From NCBI GenBank assembly GCA_028752905.1, contig JAQNBH010000013.1, positions 27,056,739-27,120,738 on the forward strand: 64,000 bases of DNA. The letters are read 5' to 3'. This document shows positions 11,500 through 24,774 of the stretch, in pieces. The DNA is from Cladorhizidae sp. MBARI D1340-BT2 (lineage: Eukaryota > Porifera > Demospongiae > Poecilosclerida > Cladorhizidae). The translations under genes and the position numbers were made by a program. Numbering within the stretch: position 1 is the stretch's first letter; every line of letters starts with the position of its first letter. The notes beneath the pieces are model-generated. The model did not search any database. It worked only from the letters and a program-made list of their open reading frames with translations, and was not told the DNA's origin.

Positions 11500-14400
11500 G
11501 AAGAGGCTTGCGACTCAATGAGCACTATGGTACTGAATGAAGCACTATGGTACTGAATGAAGCACTATGGTACTGAATGAAGCACTATGGTACTGAATGA
11601 AGCACTATGGTACCACTATGGTACTGAATGAAGCACTATGGTACCACTATGGTACTGAATGAAGCACTATGGTACTGAATGAAGCACTATGGTATTGAAT
11701 GAAGCACTATGGTACTGAATGAAGCACTATGGTACTGAATGAAGCACTATGGTACCACTATGGTACTGAATGAAGCACTATGGTACCACTATGGTACTGA
11801 ATGAAGCACTATGGTACTGAATGAAGCACTATGGTACTGAATGAGCACTATGGTACTGAATGAAGCACTATGGTACTGAATGAAGCACTATGGTACTGAA
11901 TGAAGCACTATGGTACTGAATGAGCACTATGGTACTGAATGAAGCACTATGGTACTGAATGAAGCACTATGGTACTGAATGAAGCACTATGGTACTGAAT
12001 GAAGCACTATGGTACTGAATGAAGCACTATGGTACTGAATGAAGCACTATGGTACTGAATTAAGCACTATGGTACTGAATGAAGCACTATGGTACTGAAT
12101 GAAGCACTATGGTACTGAATGAAGCACTATGGTAGTACTGAATGAAGCACAATGGTACTGAATGAAGCACAATGGTACTGAATGAAGCACTATGGTACTG
12201 AATGAAGCACTATGGTACTGAATGAAGCACTATGGTATTGAATGAACCACTATGGTACTGAATGAACCACTATGGTACTGAATGAAGCACTATGGTACTG
12301 AATGAAGCACTATGGTACTGAATGAAGCAATATGGTATTGAATGAAGCAATATGGTACTGAATGAAGCACTATGGTACTGAATGAAGCACTATGGTACTG
12401 AATTAAGCAATATGGTATTGAATGAAGCACTATGGTACTGAATGAAGCACTATGGTACTGAATGAAGCACTATGGTACTGAATGAAGCACTATGGTAGTA
12501 CTGAATGAAGCACAATGGTACTGAATGAAGCACTATGGTACTGAATGAAGCACTATGGTACTGAATGAAGCACAATGGTACTGAATGAAGCACAATGGTA
12601 CTGAATGAAGCACTGGTACTGAATGAAGCACTATGGTACTGAATGAAGCACTATGGTACTGAATGAGCACTATGGTATACTGAATGAAGCACTATGGTAC
12701 TGAATGAAGCACTATGGTACTGAATGAGCACTATGGTATACTGAATGAAGCACTATGGTACTGAATGAAGCACTATGGAACTGAATGAAGCACTATGGTA
12801 CTGAATGAAGCACTATGGTACTGAATGAGCACTATGGTATACTGAATGAAGCACTATGGTACTGAATGAAGCACTATGGTACTGAATGAGCACTATGGTA
12901 CTGAATGAAGCACTATGGTACTGAATGAAGCACTATGGTACTGAATGAAGCACTATGGTACTGAATGAAGCACTATGGTACTGAATGAGCACTATGGTAC
13001 TGAATGAAGCACTATGGTACTGAATGAAGCACTATGGTACTGAATGAAGCACTATGGTACTGAATGAAGCACTATGGTATTGAATGAAGCACTATGGTAC
13101 TGAATGAAGCACAATGGTACTGAATGAAGCACTGGTACTGAATGAAGCACTATGGTACTGAATGAGGCACTATGGTACTGAATGAAGCACTATGGTACTG
13201 AATGAAGCACAATGGTACTGAATGAAGCACTGGTACTGAATGAAGCACTATGGTACTGAATGAAGCACTATGGTACTGAATGAAGCACAATGGTACTGAA
13301 TGAAGCACTGGTACTGAATGAACCACTATGGTACTGAATGAAGCACAATGGTACTGAATGAAGCACTGGTACTGAATGAAGCACTATGGTACTGAATGAA
13401 GCACTATGGTACTGAATGAAGCACTATGGTACTGAATGAAGCACTATGGTACTGAATGAGCACTATGGTATACTGAATGAAGCACTATGGTACTGAATGA
13501 AGCACTATGGTACTGAATGAAGCACTGGTACTGAATGAAGCACTATGGTACTGAATGAAGCACTATGGTACTGAATGAGCACTATGGTATACTGAATGAA
13601 GCACTATGGTACTGAATGAAGCACAATGGTACTGAATGAAGCACTATGGTACTGAATGAAGCACTATGGTACTGAATGAGCACTATGGTATACTGAATGA
13701 AGCACTATGGTACTGAATGAAGCACTATGGTACTGAATGAAGCACTGGTACTGAATGAAGCACTATGGTACTGAATGAAGCACTATGGTACTGAATGAGC
13801 ACTATGGTATACTGAATGAAGCACTATGGTACTGAATGAAGCACTATGGTACTGAATGAAGCACTATGGTACTGAATGAGCACTATGGTATACTGAATGA
13901 AGCACTATGGTACTGAATGAAGCACAATGGTACTGAATGAAGCACTATGGTACTGAATGAAGCACTATGGTACTGAATGAGCACTATGGTATACTGAATG
14001 AAGCACTATGGTACTGAATGAAGCACTATGGTACTGAATGAAGCACTGGTACTGAATGAAGGACTATGGTACTGAATGAAGCACTATGGTACTGAATGAG
14101 CACTATGGTATACTGAATGAAGCACTATGGTACTGAATGAAGCACTATGGTACTGAATGAAGCACTATGGTACTGAATGAAGCACAATGGTACTGAATGA
14201 AGCACTGGTACTGAATGAAGCACTATGGTACTGAATGAAGCACTATGGTACTGAATGAAGCACTATGGTACTGAATGAAGCACAATGGTACTGAATGAAG
14301 CACTGGTACTGAATGAAGCACTATGGTACTGAATGAGCACTATGGTACTGAATGAAGCACTGGTACTGAATGAGCACTATGGTACTGAATGAAGCACTAT

Positions 14401-17400
14401 GGTACTGAATGAGCACTATGGTACTGAATGAGGCACTATGGTACTGAATGAGCACTATGGTACTGAATGAACCACTATGGTACTGAATGAAGCACTATGG
14501 TACTGAATGAAGCACTATGGTACTGAATGAAGCACTATGGTACTGAATGAGCACTATGGTACTGAATGAAGCACTGGTACTGAATGAAGCACTATGGTAC
14601 TGAATGAAGCACTATGGTACTGAATGAAGCACTATGGTACTGAATGAAGCACTGGTACTGAATGAAGCAATATGGTACTGAATGAAGCACTGGTACTGAA
14701 TGAAGCAATATGGTACTGAATGAAGCACTATGGTACTGAATGAAGCACTATGGTACTGAATGAGCACTATGGTATACTGAATGAAGCACTATGGTACTGA
14801 ATGAAGCACTATGGTACTGAATGAGCACTATGGTACTGAATGAAGCACTATGGTACTGAATGAGCACTATGGTACTGAATGAAGCACTATGGTACTGAAT
14901 GAAGCACTATGGTACTGAATGAAGCACTATGGTACTGAATGAAGCACTATGGTACTGAATGAAGCACTATGGTACTGAATGAAGCACAATGGTACTGAAT
15001 GAAGCACTATGGTACTGAATGAAGCACTATGGTACTGAATGAAGCACTATGGTACTGAATGAAGCACTATGGTACTGAATGAAGCACTATGGTACTGAAT
15101 GAAGCACAATGGTACTGAATGAAGCATTATGGTACTGAATGAAGCACTATGGTACTGAATGAAGCACTATGGTACTGAATGAAGCACTATGGTACTGAAT
15201 GAAGCACTATGGTACTGAATGAAGCACTATGGTACTGAATGAGGCACTATGGTACTGAATGAAGCAATATGGTACTGAATGAAGCACTATGGTATACTGA
15301 ATGAAGCACTGGTACTGAATGAAGCACAATGGTACTGAATGAAGCACTATGGTACTGAATGAGCACTATGGTACTGAATGAGCACTATGGTATACTGAAT
15401 GAAGCACTGGTACTGAATGAAGCACAATGGTACTGAATGAAGCACTATGGTACTGAATGAAGCACAATGGTACTGAATGAAGCACTATGGTACTGAATGA
15501 GCACTATGGTATACTGAATGAAGCACTGGTACTGAATGAAGCACAATGGTACTGAATGAAGCACTATGGTACTGAATGAAGCACTATGGTACTGAATGAA
15601 GCACAATGGTACTGAATGAAGCACTGGTACTGAATGAAGCACTATGGTACTGAATGAAGCACTATGGTACTGAATGAGCACTATGGTATACTGAATGAAG
15701 CACTGGTACTGAATGAAGCACAATGGTACTGAATGAAGCACTATGGTACTGAATGAAGCACTATGGTATACTGAATGAAGCACTGGTACTGAATGAAGCA
15801 CAATGGTACTGAATGAAGCACTATGGTACTGAATGAAGCACTATGGTACTGAATGAGCACTATGGTATACTGAATGAAGCACTATGGTACTGAATGAAGC
15901 ACAATGGTACTGAATGAAGCACTATGGTACTGAATGAAGCACTATGGTACTGAATGAAGCACTATGGTACTGAATGAAGCACTATGGTACTGAATGAAGC
16001 ACAATGGTACTGAATGAAGCACTATGGTACTGAATGAAGCACTATGGTACTGAATGAAGCACTATGGTACTGAATGAAGCACAATGGTACTGAATGAAGC
16101 ACTGGTACTGAATGAAGCACTATGGTACTGAATGAAGCACTATGGTACTGAATGAAGCACAATGGTACTGAATGAAGCACTATGGTACTGAATGAAGCAC
16201 TATGGTACTGAATGAAGCACTATGGTACTGAATGAAGCACTATGGTACTGAATGAAGCACAATGGTACTGAATGAAGCACTATGGTACTGAATGAAGCAC
16301 TATGGTACTGAATGAGCACTATGGTACTGAATGAAGCACTATGGTACTGAATGAGGCACTATGGTACTGAATGAAGCACTATGGTACTGAATGAGCACTA
16401 TGGTACTGAATGAACCACTATGGTACTGAATGAAGCACTATGGTACTGAATGAAGCACTATGGTACTGAATGAAGCACTATGGTACTGAATGAAGCACTG
16501 GTACTGAATGAAGCACTATGGTACTGAATGAAGCACAATGGTACTGAATGAGCACTATGGTATACTGAATGAAGCACTATGGTACTGAATGAGCACTATG
16601 GTATACTGAATGAAGCACTATGGTACTGAATGAAGCACTATGGTACTGAATGAGCACTATGGTATACTGAATGAAGCACTATGGTACTGAATGAAGCACT
16701 ATGGTACTGAATGAGCACTATGGTACTGAATGAAGCACTATGGTACTGAATGAAGCACTATGGTACTGAATGAGCACTATGGTACTGAATGAAGCACTAT
16801 GGTACTGAATGAAGCACTATGGTACTGAATGAAGCACTATGGTACTGAATGAAGCACTATGGTACTGAATGAAGCACTATGGTACTGAATGAAGCACAAT
16901 GGTACTGAATGAAGCACTATGGTACTGAATGAAGCACTATGGTACTGAATGAAGCACTATGGTACTGAATGAAGCACAATGGTACTGAATGAAGCACTGG
17001 TACTGAATGAAGCACTATGGTACTGAATGAAGCACAATGGTACTGAATGAAGCACAATGGTACTGAATGAGCACTATGGTACTGAATGAAGCACTATGGT
17101 ACTGAATGAAGCACTATGGTACTGAATGAAGCACTATGGTACTGAATGAAGCACTATGGTACTGAATGAAGCACTATGGTACTGAATGAAGCACTATGGT
17201 ACTGAATGAAGCACTATGGTACTGAATGAACCACTATGGTACTGAATGAAGCACTATGGTACTGAATGAAGCACTATGGTACTGAATGAAGCACTATGGT
17301 ACTGAATGAAGCACTGGTACTGAATGAAGCACTATGGTACTGAATGAACCACTATGGTACTGAATGAAGCACTATGGTACTGAATGAAGCACTATGGGAC

Positions 17401-17405
17401 TGAAA
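11500..17405. repeat. giant 20-bp minisatellite, 5.9 kb
   Basis: About 290 copies of GAATGAAGCACTATGGTACT. Variant units (GAGCACTATGGTATACT, shortened GCACTGGTACT, GCACAATGGTACT, AACCACTATGG) recur at 80-120-bp spacing, for example 13458, 13577, 13678 and 13797, so the array has higher-order structure from block duplication. Open frames within it are repeat artefacts. Confidence 0.98.
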
Positions 17406-17424
17406 GCACTATGGAGGAGCTGCC

Positions 17425-18454
17425 TTGAGACTGAATGAACAATCAGCCTTGTGACCTAGTTACTGGTTTTGTGACTGAGTGAAGCACTTGTCAATGACTG
17501 AATGGATCATCTGTGAAGCAATTCCTTTTTCAAAGCTAATTTCCGATCCACAAAGAGCAATTATTAGGGAAGTCTAAAGTCTAACGTTAAAGTGCAAAAA
17601 TTGAAACTTTAGGGTGTGTCCATAATTTAAGCTCCATACCTTCCACATGATGCACACCTCTTATATGATAGGTTATATTCTAAACTGGAATATAAACTGT
17701 AATAGTAACTGTTCATCTGTAATAGTAACTGTTCATCTGTAATAGTAACTGTTCATCTTTTTTACTCTGTGAGCATGAGACTATACCAAAGGGAACTCTC
17801 AAGATTAGGAACAGTAGATCTCACATGTCCAAACTATGAGACCCAACCTGTTTGACTAAGAATTGAACATGATTATGTTCAAGGAATGAGTATAGTGGCA
17901 GCTGTTTTAAGTTGGTACTGCTTCTGAAGTGGAAGATACACAGAAGGAAGGTTAGGCAAAGTCTTGATCTTTTTTGAGATGAACAGACAATTGCAATGTG
18001 ATTTTCGTGTCAATAACGGGAGTATTAGCTGATAGCTGCAAAGTCAGGTACTTGGTGCTGTACAGATTCTGTAGTAATAGGCTTAAGTTAGGCATCTGGC
18101 TTTAAATAGTCCAATATAATAATATACCTGGACAACTAGTTCAATAAGGCTTTAGATAGCTATTTATTTTTTGAAAAGATTAAACTAGCATATATATTCA
18201 CTAGCAGAGCCTCTCAAACCTTCCTTCTCACTTATACTTGTTGGTAAGTGAAACGAGCCCTCAGTACGGAGTTGAATGATAACTTGGCATTGCTGCGCAT
18301 GGTTTCATTTAGAAAATTGTCCAAGGGGGCGCAACTGGATATTAAGGAGGGGGGGAGGCATGATGTCAAGCACTTATCAACATCAATAAGAATTTTAATA
18401 ATGCAATTTCCAAGGGGGGGGGGGGAGGCAAAAAGGTTCCAAGGTGGGGCAGCT

Positions 18455-18486
<32 letters not shown>

Positions 18487-19253
18487 TGAAACCCTGGCAT
18501 ACCTATCTATGATGCATCTATGCATTTACAGTACTTCACCACCCCCCCCCCCCCCCCCCCCACACACACACACAAAAACATCTGCCTTAAATAAAGCGGG
18601 CGTATGTAAACTGGGAATGGTCATCATAGCGAAGAAAAAGATTGAGAAAATGGCAGAAGAAAGAAAACTGCTGCACAGCAAGTGAGAATGGATAATAGCC
18701 AACAGGGAAAGATGGTGGAGTTCCATTCTGGCATAACTATTCAGTTCATCGACATGCTCTAGCCATGGAGGTGGAATTCGCCATTTTTGTTATAATGGTG
18801 CATAAACTATTACCAATCTGGTAAGGTAAACACACTGCACTGCCACTCTCTATGGACAGAAAGAACAGGTTACATAGTTGGCATGGATAGCTGATGCATG
18901 TAGACAATATATGAGATGTATGCCGATGACGGAGAGCATACTGAACACACCAACCAGTGTCAAGAGTGCAAACTATCACTTTAACAAGTTCTTGTCAGCT
19001 TTTGAATAGTCCTTCCCTTTTCATACTTCTGAGAATCACTGCAGAAAACAATGCTTAATGAGCTCACTCGTAGTGTAGTGTGCTTACCATCTTCAAGGGA
19101 AGCTGCTACCAAGTACTCTCAGGCCATACTTCCACATGCATATTTCCGTTGCCATTCCATCATGTTGTTGGGCATCGGGTTATTTAATCTTGCAACAAAA
19201 TTTTCCAGAGCAGCAGCATATAGAGGAATGAGAACTGATAAAGTTAACTCTTT
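17425..19253. other. unique intronic sequence with homopolymer tracts
   Basis: Three copies of a 20-bp unit (TAATAGTAACTGTTCATCTG) at 17700-17757, poly-G near 18413-18425, poly-C near 18456-18482 and poly-C plus (CA)n near 18542-18574. No gene supported. Confidence 0.5.
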
Positions 19254-19518
19254 GACTGTGGTGGACATATATATATGTCCGTAAAGGACTAATGCTTTGC
19301 AGTAAGGTGCTGCTTATTGGTACAGCCACTCACGAAGCATCTGCCTATTGTCTGCTTATTGGTACAGCTGCTCACAGTGTTTAATTCACTTGTACTGACC
19401 TGGAATTATCAACTATGCGTGGTTATGTAAGGTGGTTATGTACCTTCACTCTAGATGCTTGATAAAGTATTGTGCTGAATACAAGTGATGGATAGATAAT
19501 TATTATAATAGAGCTGAA

Positions 19519-20410
19519 GTGCTGTGTATGTTAAAAAGAGATGACAGTGATGATGATTTTGGTGGATATATTGATGAGAATTATTGTGAAGGTGTGGAGG
19601 ATGGTAAAGAGGGTGTGGAGGATTGTGAAGATGTGGATAGTGTAACGATGAAGAAGGTCGTAGGAGTAGCTCCAGTGAAAGTTCAAGCAGCTCCAGGGCC
19701 ATCAGCTCCAGTGCCAGAAGCTCCAGTGGCCAGCAACTCCAGTACCAGCAGCTCCAGTGGTAATCTCATTCAGGCAGACATCTGGTTGCACAGTTGATAT
19801 GGAAGGAAAAGCGCCCATTGACTTTGCTCAGCTTTTTCTCGATAACACTATCCTAAGGAGAATTGTGGAGGAAACAAATTTGTAAGCAGACCAATTTATA
19901 GCTTCAAATCAAGACCTACCTCCTCAATCTAGAATGAGAGATTGGAAAGCTTGGCACAGTTAGCGAGATAAAGAGGTTCATTGCCCTCATTATAGCCATT
20001 AGCGTGGACAATCATACCAGCTTGGAAGAGAAATTGCTGTCGATGAATCAATTGGATTCAAGGGTAGGGTCTGGTCCATCCAGTACTTGTCCATGAAGCC
20101 CACAAAGTGGGGTACGAAAGCTTATGTCCTGGCAGACAGCTCTAGAGGATATACCTATAGTTGGAAGCTGTATGTAGGTGAGGAGACTTTAGTATACACA
20201 CAATAATATGATATATACACTTGTACTATCTCTAAAAAGTAGTGGCTTTGGTGCATTTGGTACAGTTCGGGTGAACAGGGGGGGACCTGCATGTATCAGG
20301 CCAAAGACAAAATGAAAAGGAATCTGTAAGTACAAATGGTGTCCATGCCTTGAAATGGACAAGAGAGCTGTGACCATTCTGAGTACTATCCATGATGATA
20401 GCACAGTTGG
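19519..20410 (+). pseudogene. piggyBac transposase, frameshifted
   Basis: The N-terminus is acidic (DDSDDDFGGYIDE), as in piggyBac proteins. Further along come PIDFAQLFLDNTILRRIVEE, the catalytic start AVDESIGFKGRVWSIQYL with MKPTKWGTKAYVLADSSRGY, GTVRVNRG, and MDKRAVTILSTIHDDS. Their order matches the DDE_Tnp_1_7 fold. Stops and frameshifts separate the blocks. The C-terminal cysteine-rich domain is not visible and its place is taken by a tandem repeat. Confidence 0.8.
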
Positions 20411-20429
20411 TAGATCATCCAAAGCTAGC

Positions 20430-20720
20430 TGAGCTGAGATACATACTAGCACTAGCTATAGAACAACTTGGTTTGCTTGGTAGTCTACTAGCTACCTCCA
20501 ATGCTAGCTATTGCTGGCTATATATCAGCTACAACTGCCTTCTTCAAGCGCTAGCTAATTTGCCAGCTATAAAGATCAGCTCAAACTGCCTATACACTTC
20601 AAGCGCTAGCTACTTTGCTATCTAAAACTGCCAACTTCAAGCGCTAGCTAATTTGCTAGCTATAAAGATAAGCTCAAACTGCCTATACACTTCAAGCGCC
20701 ATCTAATTTGCTAGCCATCT
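20430..20720. repeat. about 60-bp minisatellite inside the piggyBac element
   Basis: Three to four imperfect copies of a unit containing GCTAGCTAATTTGCTAGC, CTCAAACTGCC and ACACTTCAAGCGCTAGC. The many AGCTAGCT palindromes make it hairpin-prone. Confidence 0.8.
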
Positions 20721-20993
20721 ATGTAACAAACTGGTTAGCTTATCCACATAATAATACTTACTTGGAGTCTGGCTTCACTTGTCTTGCCATCTCAAAAGGT
20801 TCTTCTAGCCTGGTGTTGGGTAGAAAGTTAGGAGATAGTCAAAATATCACTCGTATGCTCACCTAAACAAGCCTCAAAAATACAAAACAAAACCAATTAA
20901 AAATCAGGTGATTTCAAAAACGGGTGATTCAATAAACAGCCTCCGCGTGCAGGGGAAATTACTGGGTAAATCCCTTCGCAGCCAAAGAGTTAA

Positions 20994-21594
20994 ATTATTT
21001 AAAAAAGTTAAATAGATAAAAATGTATTTAATCACGTAATAATTTAGCCACGTAATAATAATAAATAACGTAATAATAATAATAATATAATAACTAACTA
21101 ATGATATATTTATTGTAGTTCTAGAATAAGTTGTCATTGCTCCCAAGACTGTGATGGCATTGCCCCTTTGTCAGCCACAGATAATAATAATTATAATAAA
21201 GGTTGAGCAATATTAATAAAATTAAAATATAATAAAAATGTGAAAAAATGTGTAATAAAAGCAAAGGCTAAATAATATTAATAAAAGTTAAATAAAGGTT
21301 AAATATAATAAAGGTTGAATATTATAAGTAAGGGTTAAATAATATTAATAAAAGTAAAAGGTTTAATAAAAGTAAATAATAGTAATAAAAGTTAAATATA
21401 ATATTTTAGAACTTTTGTTAAAACCTTAGCCTTTAGACACTGTTCTTTACCCATCATCCCAATTTGGCCCAAAATATTATAATCGGTCCCAACTGATCTG
21501 TTTTCAAATTTCAACATTTCTCAACCACAATTACGTTAAAATTTTATATTTATTATTTTATATTATTATATTGTATAATAATAAAAAACAAAAA
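20994..21594. other. AT-rich sequence upstream of the LINE
   Basis: Dominated by TAATAATAA and AAATAAAAGTTAAATA-like motifs. It may be the target site or a degenerate 5' untranslated region of the LINE; no promoter could be identified. Confidence 0.5.
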
Positions 21595-24319
21595 ATGGAG
21601 TCAACAGTTTGTGCTGTCTGCATGTCTATCATCTCAACTGGTTTGATGAGGACCCATGGTCCTTTAACTGCTCGATGCCCTGGCTCTGGTAAACCTCCTC
21701 GAAAACCAGTAGGAACATCTTTGAATAAGGTTCCATCGCAATCACCACGTGGTTCTTCTTCCTCACCCTCCTCGACCTCGTCGCCATCGCCCGCAACGCC
21801 AGTTCTCGCGACAATTCCCAATATCAGAGTGCTACGCCGTATCCCGAGGTCGGCAAGACAACTATGTAGCTCCAAGCTGACCGCTATTCTGGAGGATATA
21901 GTGAGGTTGAATTCTGTAGCATCGTGGAACAGATTCCTCTTTGCTCCCAGGTGCCTGAGACAGCCACGGAGAGGCAAGAACACCGAGTCATTGTCCACCA
22001 TCGTGAAAGACCAGCTCCAGGAAGAAACTTCCACCACTGTCACCCCACAGCTAGGCACAAGGCATAGTAGATGGGCTAAAAAGCGCCCTGACCCGATGTT
22101 TGATTTGGCCCGCAGGGTTGCCACCAAGATTGAGGAGGGAGATTTCAGGGGTGCCATCAGGCTGGCTAGCTCGGATGATACGCTGGCAGATTTCAGTGTT
22201 TATACTTTCACCGCTCTGCAAGCTAAACACCCGCCACCCCACCCTGATTCAAACATTCCGCCACCCCCTGATGCAGTAGAATTTGAGATATCTGAGAAGA
22301 ACATTGTACAGGCTATTAGGTCTTTCCCAGGTGGTTGAGCTGGGGGTCCTGATAAGTTGCGTCCTCAGCATTTGAAAGACCTGCTTCAATCATTGGGGAA
22401 AATTTGGAGAGCCCGCTTCTGTCTGCCCTAGTGGATTTCTGTTATCTGGTGCTACGTGGGGACACTCCAGAGGTGGTGAGACCTCTCTTTTTTGGCGCTT
22501 CCTTGGTGGCCCTGAAAAAGAAGAGGAGTGGAGTGCGGCCCATCGTGGTGGGATGCACCTTGAGACGTCTGGTAGCTAAGGTGGCATGCAATCTGGTTGT
22601 CACAGACATGGCCCAGTTTTTGGCCCCTTGCCAACTGGGTTATGGTGTCCGTGGTGGTTCGGAAGCTGCTGTGCATGCTGCCCGCAGCTTTCTCAACAAC
22701 ATGAGCCCCAATCAGGCTTTGGTGAAGTTGGATTTTACCAATGCTTTCAATTCTATCCGGAGGGATCGTATGCTCGAGGCTGTTCAGTCTCTATGTCCGA
22801 CAATCTACAATTTTGTCTATTCGATGTACGCTGCTCCTTCCATCCTCCAATGGGGTGACCGGTCTATTTCATCAGTTGAGGGAGTACAGCAGGGAGATCC
22901 TTTGGTCCACTACTTTTCTGCCTAACACTACATCAACACAGTCGGCAATTGAGGTCAGATTTCAATGTGCTCTATTTGGATGATGTCACTTTAGGTGGGA
23001 ACTGCCAAGACCTAATGCACAATTGGTGCCCCCTTCTCATGCTCAGTTGTTGGGTTCTCCCCTAGGAGAATGCGTGTATCTCAGCAGTTTTGGCTGACAA
23101 GGTGGAGGCTCTGAGAAGGTTGGGTGAACAACTGAAATTCCTGTCGGCTCACGATGCCTTGGTACTGTTACGCAATTGCTTTGCCCTCCCGAAGCTTTTG
23201 CATGTCCTTTGCACCGCCCTTTGCTTTCAATCAGCCACCCTGGAGACCTACGATATCTGTCTGCGGGAAATCCTATGCAGTATTACCAACACCTTTCTGG
23301 AGCCAGGTAGCTCAGCATGGTCACAAGCCACTCTTCCAGTGAAGTTTGGGGGTCTGGGGATCCGCAGCGCTGTTGAAGTCACTCCCTCTGCTTTTCTGGC
23401 CTCAACTTTTTCTTCATCTGAGCAGGTCAACGCCATCCTTCAGGTCACTCCCTGCTCCTTTCGTAGTCAAGGCGCAGTCATGCTGGTCAGTGAGACATGA
23501 TCACCAGCCTCCTGAAGGTGCTGCTGCTTGCAAGCAGAAGTGGTGGGACGGTTTGCGGGCTGCTTCTGCTGCTGAACGGCTGCTAGAAGGTGCAGAAAAT
23601 GATGAGGAGCGTGCCTGTCTTCTCTCAGTGTCCACCAAGGAGTCGGGTGCCTGGCTGAGGGCATTGCCTTTAACAGCTCTAGGCCTGCGGATGGACGACA
23701 ACACTGTGACGGTTGCTGTGGATCTGCGCTTGGGAACATCAGTCTGTGGGCCCCACTCCTGCCACCTTTGTGGGACTGCTGTTGATGCCCTAGGTAGGCA
23801 TGCCCTCAGCTGCAGGCGGAGTGTGGGAAGACATCAACGGCATGCGGCAGTGAACGACATCATCAAACAAGGTTTGGCAGCTGCTCATCTTCCCTCCAGG
23901 CTAGAGCCTTCGGGCCTTTTGAGATCAGATGGCAAGAGACCGGATGGTGTGACACTGGCCCCATGGAAGTCTGGCTGTTTGCTGACTTGGGATGCTACCT
24001 GCCCGGATACGTTTGCTTTGTCATACAGAGCACATGCCACCCAAGAGCCAGGGAGGGTCGCTGAAGCAGCAGAGGAACGGAAAAGTGAGAAGTATCGGGA
24101 GCTTCCACCAGGCCACGTGTTCTCGCCCATAGCCATTGAGACCTTGGGGGCAATTGGCCCGAAGTCACTGGCCTTTTTGAAAGAGCTCGGATACCGCATT
24201 AGAACCGCATTAGAACAGAGTCGGGCGAGCCCAAATCGACAGAGTACCTGCTCCAGAGACTATCCGTGGCGGTCCAGCGGGGGAACTGCACATCTGTACT
24301 GGGCAGCACGGGCATCTGA
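21595..24319 (+). pseudogene. R2-like LINE with RT and restriction-like endonuclease, frameshifted
   Basis: Reading across breaks gives one retrotransposon protein. The N-terminal zinc finger has CAVC, then RTHG and ARCPGSG. Next come an ASWNRFLFAPRCLR block and the reverse transcriptase from GGPDKLRPQHLKDLL through VKLDFTNAFNSIRRD and VEGVQQGDP to YLDD at 22973-22984. The C-terminal endonuclease has a C-x2-C-x7-H-x6-C-like finger (CHLCGTAV, GRHALSC), GKRPDGV and WDATC, and the product ends QRLSVAVQRGN with TGA at 24317. Such proteins nick target DNA and prime reverse transcription on it. A TGA at 22336 and at least four frameshifts break it. Residues expected just after YLDD appear deleted near 22990. 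Two more fragments of the clade lie at 6590-7195 and 32775-33265. Confidence 0.88.
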
Positions 24320-24774
24320 CGCTTTCCCATTAAAAAATATATATATATATATATATTTAATGTTTTTGTCTTGCCTTATTATTATTTTTAAAATTTTTTT
24401 ATTGTCGTTATAAAACAATATAATTATATTGTTGTTGTTATCATTATTGTTGTTGTTATTATTGTTGTTATTGTTGTTATTATTGTTGTTATTATTATTA
24501 TTATAAATATAGAAGAGTGGGAGAGAAGGGGGAAAAAAGGAGAAGAAAAAATATATATATATATATAAAGATTAAATATAATATAAAAAAATGTTTAAAA
24601 AATCAAAAGCTCCTATTTGCTACAGCATTGCATTCCTCTTGCACATGTTCCATGCGTGAACTTGCTTGTTGTAATGCCAGTTGTTAAAGCAGTTTCTTTC
24701 TAGGATCCCGAGGGGCAGTCCTCTATATACCAGGTGGCAGTCATTTCAGTTTCCCAGGTCCAGGAGGGCATGCT
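24320..24774. other. LINE tail and simple repeats
   Basis: (TA)n directly follows the LINE stop, then a (TTG/TTA)n tract at about 24425-24505 and a second (TA)n at 24551-24567. No gene. Confidence 0.6.

Larger units (their letters stand above)
19254..20993 (+). mobile_element. piggyBac element with TTAA target sites, eroded
   Basis: The left end reads TTAA then CTCTTTGACTGTGG, and the right end, reverse complemented, reads TTAA then CTCTTTGGCTGCGA. TTAA duplications and short terminal inverted repeats are hallmarks of piggyBac. A GGACATATATATATGTCC palindrome lies just inside the left end. Internal sequence encodes a decayed piggyBac transposase. At 1.7 kb the element is shorter than intact relatives, so it is non-autonomous. 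Confidence 0.85.

Noticed and set aside
15445..15801. Open frame on the minus strand in the 20-bp array
   Set aside because: Translation is the tandem unit only, cycling frames.
11500..17405. CRISPR array
   Set aside because: Direct repeats without unique spacers in a eukaryotic intron; simple minisatellite.
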